DNA of 64,000 bases from an uncultured Clostridium sp. (GCA_903789665.1 CAIFEX010000008.1:32485-96484), one strand, 5' to 3'; numbered from the stretch's first letter, positions 47,271 through 57,009 are shown. Numbers and translations: made by a program. Notes: a model not told the origin generated them from the sequence alone.

Positions 47271-47675
47271 GTGTATAGTGACATGGACATCTTAAAGTTT
47301 TCGAATTTACAAAACTACCGCTATGATCTACATAAAATAGAAGAGAAACTAGAAGAATACAAAAAATATGCCATTACGGAAAAGGGCAAAAACATCATCC
47401 AAAACAATTTCAAAAATAAGATAGATACTGTAAATGAAAGCGGATTATTCATAGACGAATTAAAACAGATGTATGAAAAGTTCTGTAATGACACTTCCTC
47501 AAAAGAAATTCGCGCTTTACTTGGAAGTGGACTTTTATATTTTATACTTTCCACAGATATTACTCCAAATTATCTGTCCCCCTTCAAATACTTGGATGAC
47601 ATAATAGCCATAAAATTAGTGCTTCATCATATTGCAGAGGTAAATACCAAGGATCGGAAACTGCTCCAAAAATAA
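47271..47675 (+). CDS. YkvA-like DUF1232 protein
   Basis: A 134-residue protein. Its C-terminal half, LLYFILSTDITPN and YLDDIIAIKLVLHHI, is the DUF1232 pattern (hydrophobic segment, Pro-rich turn, then DD). The N-terminal 65 residues are charged and helical. The start is GTG with AAGGAG upstream; an in-frame ATG 12 bp later is possible. Function is unknown for the family. It is a single gene. Confidence 0.75.
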   Translation: MYSDMDILKFSNLQNYRYDLHKIEEKLEEYKKYAITEKGKNIIQNNFKNKIDTVNESGLFIDELKQMYEKFCNDTSSKEIRALLGSGLLYFILSTDITPNYLSPFKYLDDIIAIKLVLHHIAEVNTKDRKLLQK

Positions 47676-47722
47676 CATGAACTCAACATATGTTTCAGCA
47701 ATAATCTACGGCAAGAAAACAG

Positions 47723-47755
47723 CCGTCACCAAAACAACTGCAATTTGGTGGCGGT
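47723..47755 (-). terminator. Terminator of punA
   Basis: The hairpin CCGCCACCAAA...TTTGGTGACGG, read on the minus strand, is followed by CTGTTTTC. It lies within 6 bp of the punA stop and may also serve the convergent DUF1232 gene. Confidence 0.7.
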
Positions 47756-47760
47756 ATATA

Positions 47761-48585
47761 TTATAATGTCCTAATTATTCCTCTGATAAAATCCATGAAC
47801 TTCCTGCCAATAGAAGCAGAGGTTTTTATAACCTCTTCATGATTGAGCTTGTTATCCAATATTCCTGCTGCCATATTAGTGATGCAGGATATCCCCAAAA
47901 CTTTTATACCACTTTGATTAGCTGTAATTACCTCGGGAACTGTAGACATTCCCACTGCATCCCCTCCCAATATTCCCAGCATATTGACTTCAGCCGGAGT
48001 TTCATAGCTGGGACCTGTCATATAAACATATACTCCTTCCTGGAAAGAAATTCCCAGCTTTTGTGCTGACTTCCTAGCTATTTTCCTAAGTCCTATATCA
48101 TAAGCCTCCGACATGTCCGGAAATCTGGGACCAAACTTTTTTAAATTTTCTCCTATGAGTGGATTCTGGCCCGATAGATTTATGTGATCCTTTATAATCA
48201 TAAGATCTCCCCTGTTATAATTTTTGTTTATACCCCCTGAAGCATTGGTAACTATAAGGATCTTGACACCCATCATTTTCATAACTCTGATGGGAAAGAC
48301 CACTTCTTTCATTGAATACCCTTCATAATAGTGGAACCTTCCCTGCATGGCAATTACAGTCCTGCCTTCAAGACTTCCAAGAACAAGGCGGTTTTTATGT
48401 CCCTTTACCGTAGAAACGGGAAAATGGGGTATGTCATCATACTTGCAAATTTCAGCGTTATCAATTTCATTGGCCATATCTCCCAACCCTGAACCCAGTA
48501 TGATTCCTATTTCGGGATTTAATTTTACACTCGAACCTATATAATCTGCTGCCTCTCTTATATACTTATCTTCATTCAAATTCAT
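47761..48585 (-). CDS. punA: Purine-nucleoside phosphorylase (trimeric type)
   Basis: A 274-residue enzyme splitting inosine and guanosine with phosphate. GSGLGDMANEI (phosphate site), GHKNRLVLG, MQGRFHYYEGY and TNASGGINKNY (base-site Asn region) mark the trimeric PNP family. The length is normal. The ATG follows GGAGGAAG. metA is 19 bp upstream on the same strand, so the two may be co-transcribed. Confidence 0.93.
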   Translation of the reverse strand: MNLNEDKYIREAADYIGSSVKLNPEIGIILGSGLGDMANEIDNAEICKYDDIPHFPVSTVKGHKNRLVLGSLEGRTVIAMQGRFHYYEGYSMKEVVFPIRVMKMMGVKILIVTNASGGINKNYNRGDLMIIKDHINLSGQNPLIGENLKKFGPRFPDMSEAYDIGLRKIARKSAQKLGISFQEGVYVYMTGPSYETPAEVNMLGILGGDAVGMSTVPEVITANQSGIKVLGISCITNMAAGILDNKLNHEEVIKTSASIGRKFMDFIRGIIRTL

Positions 48586-48603
48586 AGTATAAACGGCTTC
48601 CTC

Positions 48604-49554
48604 CTAACCTATATAATTTCTATCTAATTTTTTTAGAGGTTCTATTTTCTCTAGATCATACGGAGTTTGCTGGTAAACATAATAATTAAGCCAGTTTGAA
48701 AACAGTAAATTAGAATGTCCCCTCCATCTCACCACCGGATCCCTTCTAGGGTCATCGCCTGGAAAATAATGTTTTGGGATCTTTACATCGCTTCCCTTGG
48801 CCTTGTCCCTCAAATATTCCGATTTTAAAGTAAGAGGATCATACTCGGAATGTCCCATGATAAAAATCTGTCTTCCATTCTTGGACATAACCAGATATAT
48901 ACCCGCTTCTCTTGATTCTGCAACTATAGTCAAATCATCCACTTTTTCGATGTCATCTCTTCTAACTTCAGTATACCTGGAATGGGGGGCAAAAAATTCA
49001 TCGTCAAAACCTCTGACTAATTTAATATCCTTCTGAAGAACTTTGTGTTTAAAAACTCCAAACATCTTTTCCCCCAGATTATATTTTGGAATACCATAAT
49101 GATAATACAGTCCTGCCTGTGCACCCCAGCATATATGTAAAGTGGAGTATACGTTGTGTATACTCCATTCCATTATGTCTTCAAGTTCTTCCCAATAGTT
49201 TACCTGTTCGAATTTCAGGCGTTCTACGGGAGCTCCCGTAATTATCAATCCATCGAACTTTTCATCTCTTACTTCGTCAAATGTTTTATAAAAGGTAGTT
49301 AAATATTCTTCAGAAGTATTTTTACATATATGGGTTTTGGGATGGAGTAATTCAATTTCAATTTGAAGTGCAGTATTCCCTATAAGTCTCAGCAGCTGCA
49401 CTTCCGTAGTAATCTTAATTGGCATGAGATTTAAAATTGCAATTTTAAGAGGCCTTATATCCTGATGAAATGCTTCATTCTCTGGCATCACAAATATATT
49501 TTCCCTATTTAAAATTTCAGCAGCTGGTAAATCATCTCTTATTTTTATTGGCAC
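48604..49554 (-). CDS. metAA: Homoserine O-acetyltransferase (MetA/HTS type)
   Basis: A 316-residue enzyme activating homoserine for methionine synthesis. [11 protein letters not shown] and the nucleophile region [16 protein letters not shown] are typical of MetA. Residue 111 is Glu (TGAPVERL), and Glu here is known to favour acetyl-CoA while Gly favours succinyl-CoA, so acetylation is predicted. The start is GTG with AGGGGTGA upstream. No SAM riboswitch or T-box is visible in the 135 bp before it. Confidence 0.92.
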   Translation of the reverse strand: MPIKIRDDLPAAEILNRENIFVMPENEAFHQDIRPLKIAILNLMPIKITTEVQLLRLIGNTALQIEIELLHPKTHICKNTSEEYLTTFYKTFDEVRDEKFDGLIITGAPVERLKFEQVNYWEELEDIMEWSIHNVYSTLHICWGAQAGLYYHYGIPKYNLGEKMFGVFKHKVLQKDIKLVRGFDDEFFAPHSRYTEVRRDDIEKVDDLTIVAESREAGIYLVMSKNGRQIFIMGHSEYDPLTLKSEYLRDKAKGSDVKIPKHYFPGDDPRRDPVVRWRGHSNLLFSNWLNYYVYQQTPYDLEKIEPLKKLDRNYIG

Positions 49555-49688
49555 ATTATCACCCCTGGAATATAAATTTCATTAAGCCCTATTATAACAC
49601 AGGACTTATTATTTATAAATTATATCTTTAATTTTAATACATAATAGTTTATTATTTTCATATAGCAAATAAAAAGAAGGTGTTATCT

Positions 49689-51530
49689 ATGGACAACTAT
49701 GAAATTACCTTTAAGCCTGCGAATTGTAAAGTCTATGCTTCCGAAGGAAGTACCCTCAAGGATGCAATTGTAAAATCAGGATTGGATTTTGATTTTCCCT
49801 GCGGCGGAATAGGCAAATGCGGAAAATGTGTCATAAAAGTTTTAGAACCTAAACTCAAGGTACTTAAAAAAGAGGTGGAACACTTCAGTGAGAATGAACT
49901 TTCAGAAGGACTGCACTTAGCTTGTCTTACAAAAATCCACAGCAATATGACTGTAGAATTAAATGTCAAAAAAAATGCAGATTATAATATACTGCAGTCT
50001 TCTCTTGAAAATGATTTCACCATATCCCCCCTTTTTCAAAAACTTTTTATACAACTTGACCCTCCTTCTCTAAAGCATCAGACATCTGATCTGAACCGCT
50101 TAAAGGAAAAACTTATTTTAAAAAATTCAAAATACAAAAATATAAAAATAGGGATATCAACTCTGCGTCAGATGCCGGATATGATTCGCCGGGCCGATAA
50201 TAAAATAACTGTAATAATGGATGAAAATGAAATTCTAGGAATAGAAAGTGGAGACACACATGATAAAATGCTCGGTATAGCTTTTGATATCGGTACCACC
50301 ACTGTAGTTGGATACTTAATGGATCTTTATACCGGCAGGGAACTGGCTGTCTCCTCCTTACTTAATCCACAGGTCAAATTTGGCGCAGATGTAATTTCAC
50401 GTACAGCTTATGCGAGTCAAAATGAAAATGGATTAAAGCTGCTTCAGACTACCATTTTAAATGCACTTAACAAATTAATAAACGAGCTTTGTAAAAAATC
50501 AAATACAAAAAAAGATGACATATATATTTTAACTGTAGTTGGCAATACCTGCATGCATCACCTCTTCCTGGGTTTAACCCCCAAATATATAGCCACCGTA
50601 CCTTTTGTACCCGTAATAAATGAAAGCATAAGATTAGATGCATCAGAATTGAAATTAAATATAAATCCTAATGGAAGAGTATTTGCCCTGCCCACCATTG
50701 CAGGATTCGTAGGGGCCGATACAGCAGCTGTAATTTTAGCTACAGATATTGACAAAAGCAAAGATATAAAATTAGCCGTTGACATAGGGACCAACGGCGA
50801 AATGGTACTAGGTTCTTCTAAAAAACTCGTGTCCTGCTCTGCTGCAGCAGGTCCTGCTTTTGAAGGAGCTCAAATAAGCAGTGGAATGAGAGGAGCAAAT
50901 GGGGCTATAGATCACGTATATTTTAGAAGGGAATTGACCTATACAGTTATTGGTAATGAAAAACCACGGGGAATATGCGGCTCCGGACTTTTAGATATCA
51001 TTGCAGGATTTGTAAAAGTTGGCCTTGTAAATAAAAGAGGTAAATTATTATCGCCGGACAAATTCACCAATCCCTCAGCAAAAAAATATAGCGATCGCAT
51101 AATAAGTTACAATAATGCAAATGCCTTTTTAATAGTACCTGAATCTGAAACTTTCCACGGCAATCCCATACTTGTAACACAAAAAGACATAACTTCACTT
51201 CAGTTAGCCAAAGGAGCGATTTCAGCTGGTATTAAAATGCTCATAAAAAATCTTGGAATAAATTTAGACGACATTAAAGAAGTACTGCTGGCAGGAGCCT
51301 TTGGAAATTATATGGACCCTCACAGTGCCTGTGAAATAGGGCTTATTCCAAAAGAATTGGGATCTAAGATCAAACTTGTTGGAAATGCAGCAGGAAGCGG
51401 TGCAAAACTCGCCCTATTATCAGAAAGTGAATTTAAAAGGGCAAATAGAATTGCAAGTAAAGTCACCTATGTCGAACTGGGGGCACAGGAACATTTCAAT
51501 TTAGAATTTGCCCGCGGGATGCAGTTTTAA
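49689..51530 (+). CDS. Second ASKHA/DUF4445 corrinoid-activator-like protein
   Basis: A 613-residue protein with the same plan as the activator at 34.4-36.1 kb. A 2Fe-2S domain has C38, C44, C47 (PCGGIGKCGKC) and C79. A longer linker (about 95-195) follows, then an ASKHA domain with GIAFDIGTTTVVGYLMDL and LAVDIGTNGEMVLG. It is expected to reduce a corrinoid protein with ATP. No corrinoid or methyltransferase gene is adjacent. The ATG at 49689 has GAAGGTG upstream. Confidence 0.85.
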   Translation: MDNYEITFKPANCKVYASEGSTLKDAIVKSGLDFDFPCGGIGKCGKCVIKVLEPKLKVLKKEVEHFSENELSEGLHLACLTKIHSNMTVELNVKKNADYNILQSSLENDFTISPLFQKLFIQLDPPSLKHQTSDLNRLKEKLILKNSKYKNIKIGISTLRQMPDMIRRADNKITVIMDENEILGIESGDTHDKMLGIAFDIGTTTVVGYLMDLYTGRELAVSSLLNPQVKFGADVISRTAYASQNENGLKLLQTTILNALNKLINELCKKSNTKKDDIYILTVVGNTCMHHLFLGLTPKYIATVPFVPVINESIRLDASELKLNINPNGRVFALPTIAGFVGADTAAVILATDIDKSKDIKLAVDIGTNGEMVLGSSKKLVSCSAAAGPAFEGAQISSGMRGANGAIDHVYFRRELTYTVIGNEKPRGICGSGLLDIIAGFVKVGLVNKRGKLLSPDKFTNPSAKKYSDRIISYNNANAFLIVPESETFHGNPILVTQKDITSLQLAKGAISAGIKMLIKNLGINLDDIKEVLLAGAFGNYMDPHSACEIGLIPKELGSKIKLVGNAAGSGAKLALLSESEFKRANRIASKVTYVELGAQEHFNLEFARGMQF

Positions 51531-51631
51531 AAAATCTCCCATATGTCTATAACTATTTATCAAAAAGTAGTAGTATTATTATAAAAACTCTATTAATTTA
51601 AATTAAGTCAATTATTCTGGAGGTGATTTTA

Positions 51632-53035
51632 TTGAGTATAAATGGATTTTACTTGTCTCCGCATCCTCCTATAATAATTCCCGAAGTAGGCAAAGGCGAG
51701 GAGAACAAGATAGCCAATACAATAGACAGTTTAAAGAAAATATCAAGGGACATTGCGGACAAGTCGCCTGATACCATTATAGTAATTACCCCGCATGCCA
51801 CCATGTTCAGGGATGCCCTTGCGCTTACCTTTTCCGACAGCGTGGATGGCAGTTTCAAAGATTTTGGAGCAGGTGATGTTTCCATGAAACTTCCAATAGA
51901 CAGGGAACTTACAGATAAAATATACCAGGCCTCAATATCACAGAGAATTCCCGCCGTAATGGCTGACAGTTCACTGCTGTTAAGGTATCACAGATCCGTC
52001 GTTTTAGACCATGGGACAATGGTTCCACTTTATTTTGTAAATAAGAATTATACAAATTATAAACTTGTTCACATTACCTATGCACCATTAGACGATATAG
52101 AGCTCTACAAATTTGGCATGATAATAAGCAAATCTGTAGATGAACTAGGTAGAAACGCAGTATTTATTGCAAGCGGGGACCTGTCTCACAAACTCAAGGA
52201 AGAAGGACCTTATAGTTATAGTCCAAATGGTGAAAAATTCGACAGGGAATTTTTAAATGACCTCAAAAAAGGAAGCGTAGAGGACACTTTCAGTATAGAT
52301 AAAAATATGATACAGGATGCTGGAGAATGTGCAAGACGTTCTGTGCTCATTCTTCTGGGAGCCCTTGACGGCAAAAAATTCAAAGGCAACCTTTTAAGTT
52401 ACGAAGGTCCCTTCGGCGTAGGATACGGTGTCATGAAATTTGATGTTACTTCAAAGGATACTTCCAAACTTGAAATTTTAGAAAAAAGCAGGAAATACAG
52501 ATATGAAGAAAAATTAGGCTCCATGGATCCATATGTACGTCTGGCCAGAGAAAACTTGACAAATTATTTAACCACTGGAAAACCCATATCCAAACTTCCC
52601 GATTATGTAACTTACGAGATGAAAAGCAGTAAAAGAGCCGTATTTGTATCATTAAAAAAATACGGGGAGTTAAGAGGCTGCATAGGTACTTTACTCCCTA
52701 CCGCCGATTCAGTGGCGGAGGAAATCATAAGGAATTCAATAGAGGCGGGCATCAACGATCCAAGATTTATTCAGGTGGATAAGTCAGAGCTTATGGACAT
52801 AAGTTTTTCCGTAGATGTACTTACAACACCCAAAATCTGCAGCAAGGAAGATCTGGATCCTAAAAAATACGGTGTTATTGTGGAAAGCAGAGGGAAAACC
52901 GGTGTCCTCCTGCCTGACTTAGAAGGCGTAGACACTGTAGATAAACAGCTGTCAATTGCCCTAAAGAAAGGAAACATAGATTCAAAGGAAAATTACACGA
53001 TAGAAAGATTTGAAGTGGAAAGACATTTAGAATAA
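51632..53035 (+). CDS. AmmeMemoRadiSam system protein A/B fusion (MEMO1-AMMECR1)
   Basis: A 467-residue fusion. The N-terminal part (about 1-265) is MEMO1/class III extradiol dioxygenase-like: YLSPHPPIIIPEVGKG, DHGTMVPLYF and ASGDLSHKL hold the probable metal His/Asp residues. The C-terminal part (about 285-467) is AMMECR1, with LRGCIGTLLPT. The TTG start has GGAGGTG 6 nt upstream. The radical-SAM partner follows 21 bp later. The family's bacterial function is unknown. Confidence 0.9.
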   Translation: MSINGFYLSPHPPIIIPEVGKGEENKIANTIDSLKKISRDIADKSPDTIIVITPHATMFRDALALTFSDSVDGSFKDFGAGDVSMKLPIDRELTDKIYQASISQRIPAVMADSSLLLRYHRSVVLDHGTMVPLYFVNKNYTNYKLVHITYAPLDDIELYKFGMIISKSVDELGRNAVFIASGDLSHKLKEEGPYSYSPNGEKFDREFLNDLKKGSVEDTFSIDKNMIQDAGECARRSVLILLGALDGKKFKGNLLSYEGPFGVGYGVMKFDVTSKDTSKLEILEKSRKYRYEEKLGSMDPYVRLARENLTNYLTTGKPISKLPDYVTYEMKSSKRAVFVSLKKYGELRGCIGTLLPTADSVAEEIIRNSIEAGINDPRFIQVDKSELMDISFSVDVLTTPKICSKEDLDPKKYGVIVESRGKTGVLLPDLEGVDTVDKQLSIALKKGNIDSKENYTIERFEVERHLE

Positions 53036-53056
53036 TATAGTTGTAAGGTGATATTT

Positions 53057-53914
53057 ATGAAAGTAGAAGCTAAATTCTATGAAAAATTAAACGGCAATAG
53101 GATCCACTGCTGTCTGTGTCCCCACAACTGCATCATAAATGAAAACAATTTTGGAAAATGCAAAGTGAGAACTAATGAAAATGGAAAACTATTTACCATA
53201 AACTATGGTGAAATAACTTCTATCGCTTTAGATCCCATAGAAAAAAAACCTCTATACTATTTTAAGCCCTCAACTTATATACTGTCCGCAGGAAGTTTCG
53301 GATGTAATTTTACCTGCAGTTTCTGCCAGAACTACAGTATTTCACAGTTCAGGGCAAGGAGTCAGTTTCTTTCACCAAAACAGCTAGTAGAGGCAATATT
53401 GACAGTAAAAAACAATATAGGTATTGCTTTCACCTATAATGAGCCCTCCATATGGTACGAATATGTATATGACTGTGCAAAACTTTTGAAGGAAACGGAA
53501 CAATCATCTTCAGTAGTTCTCGTAACCAACGGTTATATAAATGAAGAGCCTCTAAAAAAACTCATTCCCTATGTAGACGCTATGAACATAGATCTAAAAG
53601 GTTTCAGCAGCAAATATTACAATGACATCTGTGGTGGAAGTTTAAATCCAGTTCTCAACACTATAAGGATCGCATCAAAAATCTGTCATGTGGAAATAAC
53701 AAATTTACTGGTAACAGGTGAAAATGACAACATAGATGAAGTGGAATCCATAGCAAGATTTTTAAGCAGCATAGATAAAAATATTCCTCTCCACCTAACC
53801 AGATATTTTCCACAATATAAGGCAAGCAAACCTCCTACAGATATAAAGTTTATGCTGGAGGCACGGGAAACAGCTGAAAAATATCTAAATAGAGTGCGTT
53901 TGGGAAATATATAA
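53057..53914 (+). CDS. amrS: AmmeMemoRadiSam system radical SAM enzyme
   Basis: A 285-residue radical SAM protein. The 4Fe-4S motif is C83, C87, C90 (CNFTCSFC). An N-terminal Cys set (CCLCPHNC, then GKC) binds a further metal or cluster, as in the PflA-like AmrS group. NEPSIWYEYV is the family middle motif. It forms an operon with the fused A/B protein. The ATG at 53057 follows AAGGTGA. The reaction is not known. Confidence 0.9.
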   Translation: MKVEAKFYEKLNGNRIHCCLCPHNCIINENNFGKCKVRTNENGKLFTINYGEITSIALDPIEKKPLYYFKPSTYILSAGSFGCNFTCSFCQNYSISQFRARSQFLSPKQLVEAILTVKNNIGIAFTYNEPSIWYEYVYDCAKLLKETEQSSSVVLVTNGYINEEPLKKLIPYVDAMNIDLKGFSSKYYNDICGGSLNPVLNTIRIASKICHVEITNLLVTGENDNIDEVESIARFLSSIDKNIPLHLTRYFPQYKASKPPTDIKFMLEARETAEKYLNRVRLGNI

Positions 53915-54026
53915 TATTCTCCTCCTTGTAACAAAAAATATGAATATGAATAATATATATTAGAATCCGATATAATCAAAATTACTAATCATATTTTCTT
54001 AGATAAAAAGGAGGATAACACTATCT

Positions 54027-54953
54027 ATGAGTGATGTATATGAATCAAAATCAAGCCATGAAAATGAAATCTATGCAAAGAATACTTCCAGTAATTTAGC
54101 TTGCACCCAAGGCACAGACAGATCCTGCGCAATTGTCACAGCTAAGACTGAAGGTATGTGTGACCAATCACGTGTAAAACCAAATGTAATTCCCGATGGG
54201 GACACGTTTGTTAAAATCCCAGTTATATTGGCAGAAACAAATATAACAATTCCAGTTGAAGCTACCATCACATTAGATAAAGAAGCCATAGAAATAAAAC
54301 GTATTAAAAAGAACGTATATTTGACCCAATGCCGTCTTATACCTTTCTCTCAGGATAAGAAATCCGATACCGGTATATTGTATATATCCGGCTTTGTGAG
54401 AAAAAATATTGAATACGCAACAGAAAAATGTGTAAGCAGTGACAAAAAAAATATATGCGGAGATATAAGACATTGTACAGTTAAGGTACCTTTTAATTGT
54501 ACCACAAGAATTAAATTCATCAGAAAGCCTTCTTTCTGTAGCAACCCTAATTCACAGGAGCTGCAGTATTTTACAGATAATCTCAAAAGCTGTGATGTCT
54601 GTGCAGATCCTATAATTGGACGTAATCCCTGTGATCAGAACTTCACTACTACAGAAATATTCAATGAAAAACCTTTCTGTGAATTAGTAAAGTCATGTAT
54701 CACTGAAGTCGATATTCACAAATGTCCGATTCCAGTAAACGGTAAACTCTATGAAAGCCCTATGGAACAGGAGTTCCGTACATTCACTGAAAAAATAGTG
54801 ATAGATTTGACATTGAAGGTTCTGCAAAAACAACAAGTGAGAATTGATTCACTGGGAGATTCTGAAAGATATTGTGAAGATTCATCTCAAAAATATGATA
54901 CTTCTGATTCCAAATATACTCCGTGTGAACCAGTTGACCCGCATCATAATTAA
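54027..54953 (+). CDS. Exosporium/SPOCS-like protein (CsxC-type), copy 1
   Basis: A 308-residue protein. The core (about 60-190; VKIPVILAETNITIPVEA, IKRIKKNVYLTQCRLIP, SGFVRKNIEYAT, then VKVPFNCTTRIKF) matches the repeated pattern of SPOCS-type domains in clostridial spore-surface proteins such as CsxC. It has many cysteines, including a C-x-x-C cluster (CDVCADP). No signal peptide or membrane helix is present. The strong AAGGAGG site lies about 12 nt upstream. It is probably an outer spore-layer protein; this is inference from the family. Confidence 0.7.
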   Translation: MSDVYESKSSHENEIYAKNTSSNLACTQGTDRSCAIVTAKTEGMCDQSRVKPNVIPDGDTFVKIPVILAETNITIPVEATITLDKEAIEIKRIKKNVYLTQCRLIPFSQDKKSDTGILYISGFVRKNIEYATEKCVSSDKKNICGDIRHCTVKVPFNCTTRIKFIRKPSFCSNPNSQELQYFTDNLKSCDVCADPIIGRNPCDQNFTTTEIFNEKPFCELVKSCITEVDIHKCPIPVNGKLYESPMEQEFRTFTEKIVIDLTLKVLQKQQVRIDSLGDSERYCEDSSQKYDTSDSKYTPCEPVDPHHN

Positions 54954-54989
54954 AGGGAAACTAGTAAATTAGACGATTGATATACAGAG

Positions 54990-55030
54990 GATCCAAAGCT
55001 TGCTTAAAATAAGTTTTGGATCTATTTTTT
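54990..55030 (+). terminator. Terminator after copy 1
   Basis: The stem GATCCAAA...TTTTGGATC is followed by TATTTTTT on the plus strand, so copy 1 and copy 2 are separate transcripts. Confidence 0.85.
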
Positions 55031-55068
55031 GAAATATAGTTTACATTATTTTAAAAAGGAGGATAGTT

Positions 55069-55986
55069 ATGGATATAAAATACCCCTCAATCACATCTGT
55101 CGGGAGTCACGGCAAAAAACATCACCATAGAAAACATAATAAAGACAGTCACAGCAGTCATAGACACAGAAGAAAGCATAATAAGAGAGATGACAGCGAA
55201 AAAAATCATTATAAAAAATTTCTGATATTTGAAAATGGCAAGATTCTGGAATATGCAGAAAATGTCCTCCCCCGAAATAAAAAAACAGACCTGTCAGGGA
55301 AAGACAATTTTAAAAAGGACACTAATCTAAACATAAAAGATGTTGATTTTGAAGATATTACACCTGAAAATTGTAAGGTAACCGTCAATTCGGAAACCCT
55401 GCCCCTATGTGAAAACATTCCACACATTTCCAAAGTCACTGCAGCTCCGGTAACCATAAAGGTCCCGGTAGTAATAGCAGAATGTAAAGTGACAATTTCA
55501 CTTCAATCTTCTCTCAAACTGCAGGATAATATATTGGAAATCAAAGATATAGGGAAAGATGTATACTTAAACAAGTTTAAGTTTACCCCGGATTTTGAAA
55601 ATCATAAATACAGCACAGGAATAGCATTCATAGATGGATTTGTTAAAAAAAATATTGAATATATTTCAGGAAACTCAACCCAAAAAGAAACTTTAAGATA
55701 TGCTTCTGTCAGAATACCTTTTAAATGCGCTACTAGAATTAAATTCAAAACTCCTCCCAGATTTAAGCCAGCTTCTTCTCAAAATAAAGCAAAGACAGCT
55801 CAAAATCCTCCAGAGCAGAATTTCAAGATGACTCAATTCCTCAATGAAAAAGTATTCTGCGAATTGATAAATTCAGAAATCACTGAAACTGACGCTATTC
55901 AAGATTCTCACAAAATTACCGAAAAAGTAGTATTGCTTTTAACAATAAAACTGCTTCAAAATCAAGATGTGGAAATTTCACCGTGA
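55069..55986 (+). CDS. Exosporium/SPOCS-like protein (CsxC-type), copy 2
   Basis: A 305-residue paralog of the previous gene. The same core is present (IKVPVVIAECKVTIS, IKDIGKDVYLNKFKF, DGFVKKNIEYIS, VRIPFKCATRIKF), but cysteines are few. Its N-terminus is a very basic His/Lys/Arg-rich stretch (about residues 12-48, with runs such as HHHRKH and HRHRRKH), which might bind metal, nucleic acid or acidic glycans. It has its own AGGAGG site and terminator. Confidence 0.7.
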   Translation: MDIKYPSITSVGSHGKKHHHRKHNKDSHSSHRHRRKHNKRDDSEKNHYKKFLIFENGKILEYAENVLPRNKKTDLSGKDNFKKDTNLNIKDVDFEDITPENCKVTVNSETLPLCENIPHISKVTAAPVTIKVPVVIAECKVTISLQSSLKLQDNILEIKDIGKDVYLNKFKFTPDFENHKYSTGIAFIDGFVKKNIEYISGNSTQKETLRYASVRIPFKCATRIKFKTPPRFKPASSQNKAKTAQNPPEQNFKMTQFLNEKVFCELINSEITETDAIQDSHKITEKVVLLLTIKLLQNQDVEISP

Positions 55987-56007
55987 AATAAATATTATTA
56001 AAGCAGT

Positions 56008-56050
56008 AGAATTCAAGTGTCAAACAATAATAATTTGACACTTGAATTCT
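56008..56050. terminator. Bidirectional terminator between copy 2 and the lectin
   Basis: A perfect 17-bp inverted repeat (AGAATTCAAGTGTCAAA and its complement) with a 9-nt loop lies between two convergent genes. Confidence 0.92.
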
Positions 56051-56055
56051 AAATT

Positions 56056-57009
56056 TTAGTTCCTGTATATATGCCACATTCCATTATTTCTCCCTCTGGC
56101 AAATACATCCGTCCTGTTTGGCCCCCAAGACACTGCCGTCGGTTTGGAAGTTATATTTCCACCTAAGCTTTGCCAATCACTCCACCTGGATCCGTTCCAG
56201 GATCTCGTAATCAATTGATTGTTAGAACCTCTTGCAAAAACTTCAAGTCTATTTGCCATTCTGGATGAAACAGCAGGACCAGAAGTCAGCCTCCCACCAA
56301 GATCTTCCCATGAACTCCAGCGGGATCCATTCCACCACAGATGATATAATCGATTATTCTGACCTCTTGCAAACACGTCGATTCTGTTGTTCCCCCAGGA
56401 AACTGCCGCAGGCGCCGAAGTAAGATTTCCACCAAGGCTTTCCCAGTCACTCCACCTGGTGCCATTCCACCATTTATGCCAGAGTGCATTGTCTGTCCCT
56501 CTCACAAAGGTGTCAAGTCTGTTGGGAGCCCAGGATGAAACAGCAGGTGCCGAAGTAAGCGTACCTCCCAGGCTTTCCCAGCTGCTCCACCTGGCGCCGT
56601 TCCAAAAGATATGCCACATGGCGTTGTCAGTGCCCCTTGCAAACACATCGATTCTGTTGTTTCCCCAGGAAACTGCCGCAGGTGCCGAAGTTATATTTCC
56701 ACCAAGGCTTTCCCAGTCACTCCACCTGATGCCATTCCACCATTTATGCCAGAGTGCATTGTCTGTCCCTCTCACAAAGGTGTCAAGTCTGTTGGGAGCC
56801 CAGGATGAAACGGCAGGTGCCGAAGTAAGTGTGCCCCCCAGATCTTCCCATCTGCTCCATCTGGCACCGGGCATCTGGGGCATAACCATGTTTCTATAAG
56901 CATCATCGTAAGCATTATAGTATCCCATCTGCCTATTCAAAAACGGACACATGGATTCATCATCAATAGGGTATAAATATGGACAGCGTAAAAATTCATT
57001 GCTATACAT
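56056..57009 (-). CDS. PLL-type six-repeat beta-propeller lectin
   Basis: A 317-residue protein. Residues 1-47 form a Tyr/Met/Pro-rich leader ([17 protein letters not shown]...) like those of clostridial spore-coat proteins. Residues 48-317 are six 45-residue repeats with the pattern RWSxWxxLGG...TSxPA...NRxDxFxRGxxNxxWHxWWN, the DUF346/PLL lectin repeat. PLL lectins bind fucose or related sugars in pockets between blades and normally have seven blades. There is no signal peptide. The position next to two exosporium-like genes suggests a spore-surface sugar-binding protein. The ATG has AAGGAGG upstream. Confidence 0.83.
   Translation of the reverse strand: MYSNEFLRCPYLYPIDDESMCPFLNRQMGYYNAYDDAYRNMVMPQMPGARWSRWEDLGGTLTSAPAVSSWAPNRLDTFVRGTDNALWHKWWNGIRWSDWESLGGNITSAPAAVSWGNNRIDVFARGTDNAMWHIFWNGARWSSWESLGGTLTSAPAVSSWAPNRLDTFVRGTDNALWHKWWNGTRWSDWESLGGNLTSAPAAVSWGNNRIDVFARGQNNRLYHLWWNGSRWSSWEDLGGRLTSGPAVSSRMANRLEVFARGSNNQLITRSWNGSRWSDWQSLGGNITSKPTAVSWGPNRTDVFARGRNNGMWHIYRN
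56059..56868 (-). repeat. Tandem 135/270-bp coding repeats of the lectin
   Basis: Six 135-bp units. Units 1 and 3 are nearly identical, as are 2 and 4, so the higher-order unit is 270 bp. For example the GCCATTCCACCATTTATGCC segment at 56461 recurs exactly at 56731. Units 5 and 6 are more diverged. This points to recent duplication or gene conversion of two-blade modules and possible copy-number variation. Confidence 0.9.

Noticed and set aside
49555..49688. Possible SAM riboswitch for metA
   Set aside because: The space is only about 135 bp, AT-rich, and lacks the conserved SAM-box stems and a terminator.
56387..56899. A 170-codon open frame on the plus strand inside the lectin repeats
   Set aside because: It is antisense to the 135-bp repeats, has no ribosome site and exists only because the repeat pattern avoids stops in that frame.
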